In this document: one piece after another, positions 6,231-13,830 of the stretch
How positions within the stretch are numbered: the stretch's first letter is position 1
Layout of the letters: every line of letters starts with the position of its first letter
Assembly: GCA_002369325.1 (NCBI GenBank)
Contig: DFDU01000122.1
Coordinates: 1-15,640 of the forward strand
Origin: Lachnospiraceae bacterium UBA3820
GTDB taxonomy: Bacteria; Bacillota; Clostridia; Lachnospirales; Lachnospiraceae
Length of the DNA stretch: 15,640 bases
Direction of reading: 5' to 3'
Translations under genes and position numbers: made by a program
Notes under the pieces: generated by a model
Databases searched by the model: none
Seen by the model: only the letters and a program-made list of their open reading frames with translations
What the model was told of the DNA's origin: nothing

Positions 6231-8204
6231 TCAAGACAGTTTTCTAACATAAACAGGTGATTTCAGCCTTTCTTCAAATTCATCATGCGGCAAAGGCTTA
6301 TCAAAAAGATAACCCTGAACCATGTTACAATTTTGCTCTTTCAAAAAGTCTGCCTGATTGCGTGATTCTACGCCTTCACATATAACCTGACGGTCCATAT
6401 CTCTTATTAATAATATTATGTTTTTTACAAGGTTTTCGTTCATCCTGTCTCCTATACCTATACCGTCAATAAAAGATTTATCAATCTTAATCACATCAAC
6501 ATCAAGTTTTTTAAGCAACGAAAGCGATGAATAACCTGTACCGAAATCATCTATTGAAATATGTATTCCTCTTTTTCTTATCTTATCAACGAAGTTGGTA
6601 AATGCATCAAAATCTTCATATCCAGATGACTCTGTTAATTCTATCTCAAGATATTCACTGTCTATCTTATAACGGTCTACTATTTTCAAAACCTTATCCG
6701 CAAATTCAGGATTTCTAAGATGCAGCTTTGAAAAATTAGAGGATACTCTTACAGGGCTGATACCCGCATCCAACCATGCACGAATATCTCTGCATACCCG
6801 TTCAAATACATAATAATCAAGCTCGGTTACTCTGCCTTCCTCCTCAAGTATAGGAATAAACTTAAACGGCGGTACTATCTCTTCGTCCTTCCACCATCTT
6901 ACGAGCGCCTCGCATCCGCATAACGTATCATTTTCAAGATTAACCTTAGGTTGATAATATACAACAAACTCCTTTTGCTTTATGGCATTTGTATAATCCA
7001 TAAGAAGAGTTCTTCTGTCATAAGCCTGCTCAAGCATATTTTCTTCAAATACAATTTTATCAACTGCCTTAAGCTTCGTCTGACTAAGTGCCAAATGTGC
7101 ATCATCCACAACTGTTCCCGGATCATCATCCTCTTTTATGTAATATAAACCGCTGCGTGTTTCAATCTGGATAATCTTTGCTTCCTCATGATAATCCACA
7201 GTAACCGGAACCCTGTCTATAAATGCTACAAAATCATCTATATGTTCTTTTCGGACAATTGCAATGAATTTATCTCCGCCTATTCTTGCCAACCTTTCAT
7301 CCTTTTGAATAATATGTTCAACCGTATTTGCAAAATTTCTCAAAGCCATGTCTCCCACTGAAGAACCAAGCTGCTGATTTACAAGTGTAAAATCCTTAAT
7401 GTTTGAACAAACACAAACATAGTCCTTTAATTTATTCTTTTTATAAAGCTTATCCATATCCGACTGAAATTTATCCATATTATCAATCTGAGTAAGCGGA
7501 TCCTTGTTTGTTATTTCTCTTGAAGCTATAACACTCCATACAAGTCCGATACATGTAAGCACAGTTAAGAGTAAAATCAAACCAATTGCAAAAACTCTTG
7601 AAACCGCCAGATGATTTGTCATTTCCTGACGAGTCTTATTTACATCATCATCTATGAGTGTATCAAATAAACCAACCACATCATTTACTTCATCTATGCT
7701 CTTAAAAAGCATATTATGCATATAGTTTTCCGCCGCGTCAAAATCCTTATCATTTGCAAAAGTAAAAATTCTTTCCACATCAAGAAAATAATCAAACAAT
7801 TCCGAATAAACAGTCTGTAAACTGTTTTCATAATACGTGCCTTTTACAGCTTTTTTAAATGCCTCTTCCTCTTCAAAAATATCATCGCGCAGGGAATTGG
7901 CACTTTCCTCCAACTCTTTGATCATCAAACCATCGCCTATGCTTTCCATATATTGAAATAAAAGAGTCTGATGCTTGTAAAATTCAATTTTTATCGAATC
8001 AAGGCTGTCAAGATTTGAGTAATCATTATCTACAACATTGGTATAGATTTGTGCCAACCGATCCATATTATAACTTAGCACCACAAGACCTATAAGTCCG
8101 ACAGCTGATATTAACATGGTAAGCATCAAAATTCTTATAGGCAACCTGCGTTTTTTATAATAGCTGTTCTTTTTTTCGTTTTTGTCAATTTTAGTTTTAG
8201 CCAT
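6231..8204 (-). CDS. Membrane-bound c-di-GMP phosphodiesterase (degenerate GGDEF + EAL)
   Basis: 657 residues. A transmembrane helix at about 23-44, an extracytoplasmic helical sensor of about 155 residues, and a second helix at about 202-228 lead into GGDEF (about 230-390) and EAL (about 395-650) domains. The GGDEF signature reads GGDKF (309-313): the metal-binding Glu is Lys, and no RxxD inhibitory site precedes it, so cyclase activity is very unlikely. The EAL domain keeps the expected residues: E432 in EAL, the Asn of SSNFS, ELTE (522-525), DDFGTGYSS (552 on), K573 in IKID, E610 in EGVE and Q630 in QGY. It should hydrolyse c-di-GMP to pGpG, with the GGDEF-like part perhaps sensing GTP. 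An upstream in-frame ATG at 8217-8219 lacks a ribosome site; the ATG at 8202-8204 has AGGAG 5-6 nt upstream and is chosen. It lies 244 bp after the receiver gene. Confidence 0.9.
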   Translation of the reverse strand: MAKTKIDKNEKKNSYYKKRRLPIRILMLTMLISAVGLIGLVVLSYNMDRLAQIYTNVVDNDYSNLDSLDSIKIEFYKHQTLLFQYMESIGDGLMIKELEESANSLRDDIFEEEEAFKKAVKGTYYENSLQTVYSELFDYFLDVERIFTFANDKDFDAAENYMHNMLFKSIDEVNDVVGLFDTLIDDDVNKTRQEMTNHLAVSRVFAIGLILLLTVLTCIGLVWSVIASREITNKDPLTQIDNMDKFQSDMDKLYKKNKLKDYVCVCSNIKDFTLVNQQLGSSVGDMALRNFANTVEHIIQKDERLARIGGDKFIAIVRKEHIDDFVAFIDRVPVTVDYHEEAKIIQIETRSGLYYIKEDDDPGTVVDDAHLALSQTKLKAVDKIVFEENMLEQAYDRRTLLMDYTNAIKQKEFVVYYQPKVNLENDTLCGCEALVRWWKDEEIVPPFKFIPILEEEGRVTELDYYVFERVCRDIRAWLDAGISPVRVSSNFSKLHLRNPEFADKVLKIVDRYKIDSEYLEIELTESSGYEDFDAFTNFVDKIRKRGIHISIDDFGTGYSSLSLLKKLDVDVIKIDKSFIDGIGIGDRMNENLVKNIILLIRDMDRQVICEGVESRNQADFLKEQNCNMVQGYLFDKPLPHDEFEERLKSPVYVRKLS

Positions 8205-8295
8205 ATTTGCTCCTAACATAAAAGCTTATTTATAGGTTTATTTCAGTATAAATCCTCTGTTATTTTCTTATTTTCATTATCTATGCTCCAACAAT

Positions 8296-8470
8296 CTATA
8301 GAATTTTCCGAGGTAGACTTACACGCACACATGTACCTTTTGTGCCTTCGTTTGTATATTTTGACCATTCAAAATCAAATGCATCAATATCCTTTTTTCC
8401 CGGAAGTATCAGAATTAAGTACTAGCGGAAGTGCCGGATCAACATCAATTACTCCTTTGTAACTACCCTC
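8296..8470 (-). pseudogene. Frame-broken remnant after the receiver gene (unidentified)
   Basis: Minus-strand codons just past (and overlapping the end of) the receiver gene read as plausible protein in two frames that join at an A6 run near 8391-8396. First comes a segment with VIDVDPALPLVLNSD. After a one-base shift comes a segment with DFEWSKYTNEGTKGTCVRV and a stop at 8296-8298. Removing one A restores a single frame of about 50 codons. The end (GTKGTCVRVSLP) faintly recalls the last strand of a histidine-kinase ATPase domain. No start codon or ribosome site is convincing. Low confidence; it may be chance. Confidence 0.3.
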
Positions 8471-8832
8471 TTAACTATCTCGATAAGTTCTTCCGCTTTT
8501 AACGGTTTCTTTACAAAAGCAAAAGCTCCCATTTCCTCACAGCGTTTCTTGGTTTCAGGGTTTTCCTCGGCCGACAAAAATGCAACGGGGATTGTAGGAA
8601 GTCCCATTTCCTTCTCAAGATTTCGCAGTGCCTCATAGGTTTCAAAACCATCCATTTCAGGCATAAGAATATCCAGTAGAATAAGAGCAGGAGCTCCGTT
8701 TTTTTTGACATAGTCAATTAATTTATATCCGGTTTTCATTCCTGCAGCAGAGTATCCTTCCCTGCTTAATATTGTTCCTGCAAATCTGATATTCATAGCA
8801 TCATCATCAACAATTATAATCCAGTCCGACAT
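8449..8832 (-). CDS. Single-domain response regulator receiver protein (CheY-like)
   Basis: 127 residues, one REC domain and no output domain. The acidic pocket is D9-D10-D11 (IIIVDDDAMN). The phospho-acceptor is D54 in LILLDILMPEMDG. The switch residue is Ser in AFLSAEEN, and the conserved Lys is in FVKKPL. The VDDDAMNIR style is that of receivers partnered with hybrid kinases. It lies about 180 bp downstream of the large hybrid kinase on the same strand, and no terminator separates them, so co-expression is likely. It may take phosphate from the kinase's Hpt domain. ATG start with AAAGGTGG about 9 nt upstream. Confidence 0.92.
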   Translation of the reverse strand: MSDWIIIVDDDAMNIRFAGTILSREGYSAAGMKTGYKLIDYVKKNGAPALILLDILMPEMDGFETYEALRNLEKEMGLPTIPVAFLSAEENPETKKRCEEMGAFAFVKKPLKAEELIEIVKRVVTKE

Positions 8833-8836
8833 CTGC

Positions 8837-9017
8837 TTATACCACCTTTCCCAAAACTTTTTCTATTTTATCCGTTAAAACATACGGATTTATCGGCTTT
8901 AATATATATCCTGCCGGTCTAAGCAAAAGCACCGCTTTTACATACCTCATCAGCACTATCCAAATCGAAATCGCTCATAGCCTCTTTTAAACTGATTAAA
9001 AGTTCATTCGTTTTTAC
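8837..9017 (-). pseudogene. Decayed Hpt tail and receiver-domain remnant between kinase and receiver genes
   Basis: Two frame-shifted pieces. Piece 1 (8919-9017), in a frame offset from the kinase, reads LKEAMSDFDLDSADEV, which resembles the helix that normally follows the Hpt domain in hybrid kinases of this family. Inserting one base at the kinase stop (AAG-TAA) would make it the kinase's own continuation. Piece 2 (8837-8941) reads LLRPAGYILKPINP followed by VLTDKIEKVLGK, the classic C-terminal end of a receiver domain (the switch-Lys KP motif and last helix), ending with a stop. Together they indicate that a receiver-containing gene or domain was deleted and frame-broken here. Confidence 0.6.
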
Positions 9018-12000
9018 TTGTCATAATCCTTGAGTTTTTCTTCATCTTTTTCATCCCCGAATACCGACAGACGTTCATCAAAGCCCAGCCATTCCTCAAG
9101 GAAGACCTCATGAATTTTTCTGATTTTGTTTTCATTACGGGCTGCTGCCGCATCCTCAAGAATCTTTGCCATTCCTGCCAACGGAACGATTCCGACAGTT
9201 GCCGCAGAGCTCTTCATGGCATGAACCTGTATACGGTAGTTTTTCATAGCCTCCTCATCCGGAAGTTCTTTATAAAAAGAATCAAGTTTATTCGCATGAA
9301 TATGCATTACCTTTTTGAAATCCTTAACTGTATCAACTATAAAATCCACTGTAGGAAGATGTTCATTGGCATATCTCCAGTCCAAACCGTCTATAGCAGG
9401 AAGTTCGGAAATATCATTATATATGCTGCCGGCTTCTTCCTGTCCGCCCGGAAGAAATGTTATTATCTCATCATCTTCCGTTTTTTTCTTATCGGCCGAA
9501 TCATCCTTGGTTTCCTCTGTTTTGTAATCAATCTTATCTTCAGGAAGATATTTTCTTAATATTTCCTCAAGATTAGGTATCTCAATCGGCTTTGAAAGAT
9601 AATCATCAAAACCGGCTGCAAGATATTCTTCCTTTGCACCGTTTACAGCATTTGCCGTCAACGCAATTATACGTGTTTCTTCTGATACAAGCTTTTCTAA
9701 TCTTATATGTTTTAAGGTTTCCAGGCCATCCATTTTAGGCATCATATGATCAAGAAAAATAATATCATAAGTATTGTTTTTTATTTTTTTGAGACACTCT
9801 GCACCCGATGTACAGGTATCCGGAACAATACCGTTTAGCTTCATAAGACTCTTTGCGACCTTTATGTTCATATCGTTATCGTCAACAACAAGTACCCTCG
9901 ATGACGGTGCATATAATACTGTTTTTTCATTTGCCGCACCTGTATTTTTAGCAAGTCTTTCGGAATAATTTCCTATCGGTGTCTCATCTACAATATCCTG
10001 ACTTAATATAAATGAAAATACCGAACCCTTTCCATATGTACTGCTTACCTCAAGCTTACTTCCCATCATCTCAAGAAGTTTTGTTACAATAGCCATACCA
10101 AGTCCAGTACCTTCTATGTTACGATTACGTTTTTCATCAATTCTTTCAAAGGATTCAAAGAGCTTATCCATATCCTCTTCCCTGATTCCTATACCGGTAT
10201 CTCGAACCTCAACTTCAAGAATCTCCCTGTCTCCGATACGGTCTCTGCTTGAAATGGAAAGAGTAACTCTTCCTTCTTCGGTATATTTAACCGCATTGGT
10301 AAGAAGGTTCATTATAACCTGCGAAATTCTTACATCATCACCCATAAGTGCCACAGGAAGCTTTTCATCAACATTAACAATAAAATCAAGCGATTTGGCA
10401 CGGGCTCTCTCCTGTATTGAATTGACAAGATTATTAATCATATCGGCCACATCATATTTGACCTGCATAATCTCCATTTTTCCGTCTTCAATCTTAGAGA
10501 AATCAAGTATACTGTTTATTATCGACAAAAGGGTTCTTCCTGCTGATTGAATATTGGATGAGTATTCCAATATTTCCTTATCCCCCGATTCTCTGAGTAT
10601 CATCTCATTCATGCCGAGCACAGCATTTATCGGTGTACGGATTTCATGAGACATCTGTGCCAAAAACTGACTTTTTGCTTTTCCCGCAGCTATAGCCTCA
10701 TCAGCCGACTCCTGCATACGCTTATTGGTTTCATTTTGCCAATTGATAAGATTTGACAATAAACGGTAAATCATAATAATAGCCAAAAGGAATGCTACAA
10801 GACATATCGCTCCGTATATAAATATCTTTCCGTATATTTTCCAGATATTTGCGACAACATATACGCAAAAATGTGTTTCATCATTTTCGGATGCAGCAAG
10901 TATACGATAGCTGTCATCATAATCCCTAATCAGCGTCGTACCTTTTCCGCCGACATCCACCATACTGTACGGACTGTCAGCCACATTTCTTGTTGTTTCC
11001 TGTGACATCTGATAACTTCCGTACGGATGATTTATAATTTCACCTTGAGGATCAACAAGGAATGCATATCCTGTATCTGTATAGCTTCCGCCCAGGATAT
11101 CAACCAGCTTATCCATAAAAAAATCGATGGCGAAGATTCCCAGAAACTCTCCCGTTTCATCACTGTAAACGCATTGAGAAATTGTTATACAATATCCACC
11201 CGTCTGCTCATCAAAATACGGAGAAGAAATACTCCATCCTTTTTCGGATGCAAGAGTGTCTATATACCATTGTCTTTCCTCAACGTGCCAATCCGGATCC
11301 GGCAGCCAGCCATTGTTCATAAATACCGTCGGTTGAAGGTTCGGATTAGTCATATAACAAACTGAAATCTCAGGATACTGCTTTGTTACTTCGTTAAGGT
11401 ATTCTATGGTTTCATCATAATTATCGAGCATTTCCGGTCTGACAGAAAACTCGCTGCAATACATATCAAGCAAATCCTTTTGGGTATTAACCCATTTTGA
11501 TACCTGATATTCATAATTTGCTACTTCTCTTTGCATCATTTCATTTCCCCAGCGATAGGTTGCGGAAATGTTGGTATAAAGACTGATTATCATAACGATA
11601 ATCATAAACAGCAAAACCATATTTCTGACATTTTTATTAAGACCGCTTAGCTTGACTTTTTTTGAAGCATTCTTCTTTTTTTCCGTACGAACAATACTTG
11701 AATATGAGGCTATCTGCCTGATCATCTCGGAAAGCTTCTCCCCTGCCGAATGAATCCTTGCAAATGCTTCCTCATAATCTTCCATGGCTTTTACACTTGC
11801 CTTGCCTGAGCTTTCCAGAATTCTGTTTAGCGGTTCCTGCAAATCTCCTGTTATTCCGTCCAAAAATTCATTTTTTGTATTTAAGGCATACTCAGCATTT
11901 TTCTGATTTCTTATAGCAAGCATATAAAGTGCTATAATAACAACAAAAACTCCGATTAACAATCCCACGGTAATCATAAGACTCACATATGAATCTTTGT

Positions 12001-12799
12001 AAAGCATCCAGCTGCTTTCACCAATAATAAGATACCATCCTGTGTTTGATTTGGTAGCGAAAAGATTTTCCGTTACACGATTCTTCTTGATCTTTCCGGT
12101 TACAACATTTTCGTTATTTTTGGCAAGCGAAAAAATCCTGACATATTCCGGAAGTGCCTCGGAAATATTGCTTCCCACAAGTTCATCATCCGAGCAGCCT
12201 ATAATTATTCCGTCACCCGTAAGTATAATGGCATTACTTGAGCCTGCATTATACATCCTGTTTATATAATCCTGAATCGTATTCATCGTATAATCGACAG
12301 CTATTACCGTTTCGCCATCCGCAAGCATAAGTGAAACCGTATAACACATTTCACCGGTTACTACATCTGTATACGGTGATGTTACATATGTCTCTCCTTT
12401 GTTTTTGATGGCGCCTGTATACCAGTCTCTTTTTGTTGCATCAAAATTATCCGGATCAGCAAGTCCCGGTAAAACGTTCCAATCCTTTCCGGCTATATAA
12501 ACATTAAATGCTCCGTTATTTTTTTCCTCAAGCTCATCAACCTGCTCATAGATATAATCCGAAATTGCCTGATAATCGCCCAAATATCGTTCTGCAGTTA
12601 TACCTATACGCATGGTAAGTTTCTCAGCATTGTTTATGGTATTTTCCAACTCTCTGCTGATGCTCTCCAGCTGATATCCGCCCATATCTCTTGTCTGTTG
12701 TGATGTCATCCTGAATACAAGACCTGCATTTAAAAACGTAACCAACATCAGCAACATAGCAAAAAGAATTATTACAACCGCATTCTTTCCCTTTTTCAT
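9014..12799 (-). CDS. Hybrid sensor histidine kinase with two dCache sensors, degenerate second DHp, REC and Hpt
   Basis: 1261 residues. Order: TM1 (about 8-30); dCache sensor 1 (about 31-270, RDWY at 124-127); TM2 (272-295); a degenerate DHp-like region (308-370) in which the phospho-His position is G318; TM3 (393-411); dCache sensor 2 (412-650, ERQWY at 508-512); TM4 (657-680); a true HisKA domain with H718 in MSHEIRTP; the ATPase domain (about 815-935; N-box N831/N835, DTGIGI at 867, GTGLGM at 897); a REC domain (967-1085) with D1017 and K1070; and Hpt (about 1135-1245) with H1193 in QVHAMKSS. It should sense extracellular small ligands and run a His718-Asp1017-His1193 relay to a separate receiver, probably the one encoded next. 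TAGGAG ribosome site and an excellent promoter upstream. The C-terminus seems shortened by a frameshift (see the remnant at 8837-9017). Confidence 0.93.
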   Translation of the reverse strand: MKKGKNAVVIILFAMLLMLVTFLNAGLVFRMTSQQTRDMGGYQLESISRELENTINNAEKLTMRIGITAERYLGDYQAISDYIYEQVDELEEKNNGAFNVYIAGKDWNVLPGLADPDNFDATKRDWYTGAIKNKGETYVTSPYTDVVTGEMCYTVSLMLADGETVIAVDYTMNTIQDYINRMYNAGSSNAIILTGDGIIIGCSDDELVGSNISEALPEYVRIFSLAKNNENVVTGKIKKNRVTENLFATKSNTGWYLIIGESSWMLYKDSYVSLMITVGLLIGVFVVIIALYMLAIRNQKNAEYALNTKNEFLDGITGDLQEPLNRILESSGKASVKAMEDYEEAFARIHSAGEKLSEMIRQIASYSSIVRTEKKKNASKKVKLSGLNKNVRNMVLLFMIIVMIISLYTNISATYRWGNEMMQREVANYEYQVSKWVNTQKDLLDMYCSEFSVRPEMLDNYDETIEYLNEVTKQYPEISVCYMTNPNLQPTVFMNNGWLPDPDWHVEERQWYIDTLASEKGWSISSPYFDEQTGGYCITISQCVYSDETGEFLGIFAIDFFMDKLVDILGGSYTDTGYAFLVDPQGEIINHPYGSYQMSQETTRNVADSPYSMVDVGGKGTTLIRDYDDSYRILAASENDETHFCVYVVANIWKIYGKIFIYGAICLVAFLLAIIMIYRLLSNLINWQNETNKRMQESADEAIAAGKAKSQFLAQMSHEIRTPINAVLGMNEMILRESGDKEILEYSSNIQSAGRTLLSIINSILDFSKIEDGKMEIMQVKYDVADMINNLVNSIQERARAKSLDFIVNVDEKLPVALMGDDVRISQVIMNLLTNAVKYTEEGRVTLSISSRDRIGDREILEVEVRDTGIGIREEDMDKLFESFERIDEKRNRNIEGTGLGMAIVTKLLEMMGSKLEVSSTYGKGSVFSFILSQDIVDETPIGNYSERLAKNTGAANEKTVLYAPSSRVLVVDDNDMNIKVAKSLMKLNGIVPDTCTSGAECLKKIKNNTYDIIFLDHMMPKMDGLETLKHIRLEKLVSEETRIIALTANAVNGAKEEYLAAGFDDYLSKPIEIPNLEEILRKYLPEDKIDYKTEETKDDSADKKKTEDDEIITFLPGGQEEAGSIYNDISELPAIDGLDWRYANEHLPTVDFIVDTVKDFKKVMHIHANKLDSFYKELPDEEAMKNYRIQVHAMKSSAATVGIVPLAGMAKILEDAAAARNENKIRKIHEVFLEEWLGFDERLSVFGDEKDEEKLKDYDK

Positions 12800-12850
12800 G
12801 TTTTCTCCTACTCAAACCCTAAACAAGTCACAATTTCCCCAGATTATAAT

Positions 12851-12879
12851 ATTATACCATTTATTAAACAGATTTCCAA
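12851..12879 (-). promoter_or_regulatory. Sigma-A-type promoter of the hybrid kinase
   Basis: Minus-strand TTGGAA (12874-12879), a 17-bp spacer, and TATAAT (12851-12856) with an extended -10 TG (TGGTATAAT). The predicted start near 12844 leaves a leader of about 45 nt. Confidence 0.8.
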
Positions 12880-12946
12880 CAAATATATTAAAAGACCCCT
12901 GACTGCCGTGGAAACTGCTTATGATTCAACTTCCAAATAAATAAAA

Positions 12947-12990
12947 ACCTCTCTGACCCGGTTCAAATATATGAACTAAATTAGAGAGGT
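12947..12990 (-). terminator. Terminator of the acetyltransferase gene
   Basis: Outer stem ACCTCTCT (12947-12954) with AGAGAGGT (12983-12990); inner stem GTTCA (12961-12965) with TGAAC (12972-12976). The two are separated by small internal loops. On the minus strand it runs straight into GGTTTTTATTTATT, a good U-tract. It lies about 115 bp past the acetyltransferase stop and just before the kinase promoter. Confidence 0.72.
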
Positions 12991-13056
12991 ATTTCATGAT
13001 TTTCTTTCATTTCTGATTTTATCTTTATAAATCAAACCAAATTATATAATATGTCA

Positions 13057-13105
13057 CTATTTAAATATGCATCATATATCGCTATTTAAATATGCATCAT
13101 ATATC
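13057..13105. repeat. 25-bp-period tandem duplication at the acetyltransferase stop codon
   Basis: An identical 24-bp sequence (beginning CTATTTAAATATGC on the plus strand) occurs at 13057-13080 and 13082-13105, one base apart. The second copy overlaps the TGA stop of the acetyltransferase gene by two bases. Perfect identity suggests a recent slippage duplication. Each copy contains TTTAAA and ATGCAT palindromes. Confidence 0.9.
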
Positions 13106-13580
13106 ACTGCTCGAAATTATATTGCATAAAATTCCCATTATGCTTAAATCCGTAAGATTCATAAAGTTTAACTCCCATATCCGAAGCAGTGATATAAATT
13201 GTTCCGCAGCCATAATCTCTTGCTTCCTTCACAACCCTGTCCAATAACTGAGTAGCTATCCCAAGCCTTCTGTAATTCGGATCCGTATACATGCTTGATA
13301 AAATTCCCAATCTGCCTGTAGGGCATGTAAAGTAAGGTGGCTTTTCCGCAAATGACATCCCGCTTGTTCCCACTATCTTTTCTCCATCAAGTGCAAGCCA
13401 CGAAACATATGTACCTGAAGCCATATTCCTTTTATAAAAATCCATAAGGGCTGTTTCAAGATTTATATCACCCGGCACTGTTCTCCCGCTTGATACATAC
13501 TCCTCCGTCAATTGATTAATTCGCATTTCAACAATCGTATCTAATTCTTTTTCCGATAATTTTTTGTATACGATATCCAT
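13104..13580 (-). CDS. GNAT family N-acetyltransferase
   Basis: 158 residues, a single GNAT fold. Acetyl-CoA binding motif A reads MYTDPNYRRLGIATQLLDRVV (97-117), with the pyrophosphate loop R104-R105-L106-G107-I108-A109. The C-terminal motif B is IYITASDMGVKLYESYGF, with Tyr140 in the place of the usual catalytic Tyr. Acceptor substrate unknown; relatives acetylate small amines, peptides or antibiotics. A strong AAAGGAGG site lies 7 nt before the ATG. A clear terminator follows, and the nearest upstream gene on the strand is 250 bp away, so it is probably monocistronic. Confidence 0.9.
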   Translation of the reverse strand: MDIVYKKLSEKELDTIVEMRINQLTEEYVSSGRTVPGDINLETALMDFYKRNMASGTYVSWLALDGEKIVGTSGMSFAEKPPYFTCPTGRLGILSSMYTDPNYRRLGIATQLLDRVVKEARDYGCGTIYITASDMGVKLYESYGFKHNGNFMQYNFEQ

Positions 13581-13666
13581 TTTTATCCTCCTTTTGATTA
13601 ATAATATATTTTATGAAATATTATATTATATGAAAACCATACAATTGTTACTGATATATTAGTTTT

Positions 13667-13768
13667 TTACGTTTTCCTTTTCTTTAATGTAAAAATACAG
13701 GCTCCGATTGCAAATATTGCTATAAAACATATCATAGTATATGTAAGCCCACCGGAAACCGGATGATA
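13667..13768 (-). pseudogene. 3' remnant of a sortase-anchored surface protein
   Basis: Minus-strand frame of 33 codons beginning right after an in-frame TAG: YHPVSGG, then a hydrophobic stretch of about 19 residues (TYTMICFIAIFAIGACIFT), then the basic tail LKKRKT and a stop. This is the exact architecture of a Gram-positive cell-wall sorting signal (sortase motif, membrane span, positive tail), with HPVSG in place of LPxTG/NPxTG. There is no start codon, ribosome site or upstream ectodomain. The body of the gene is missing, so this is what remains after deletion. Confidence 0.6.
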
Positions 13769-13830
13769 CTATACTGCTATTTCTTATGCTGTCATTAGTA
13801 TTAGATTATATCATATTTTTGCTCATCTTT

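Noticed and set aside
8205..8219. Upstream ATG for the GGDEF-EAL protein
   Set aside because: No ribosome site before it, while AGGAG lies 5-6 nt before the internal ATG.
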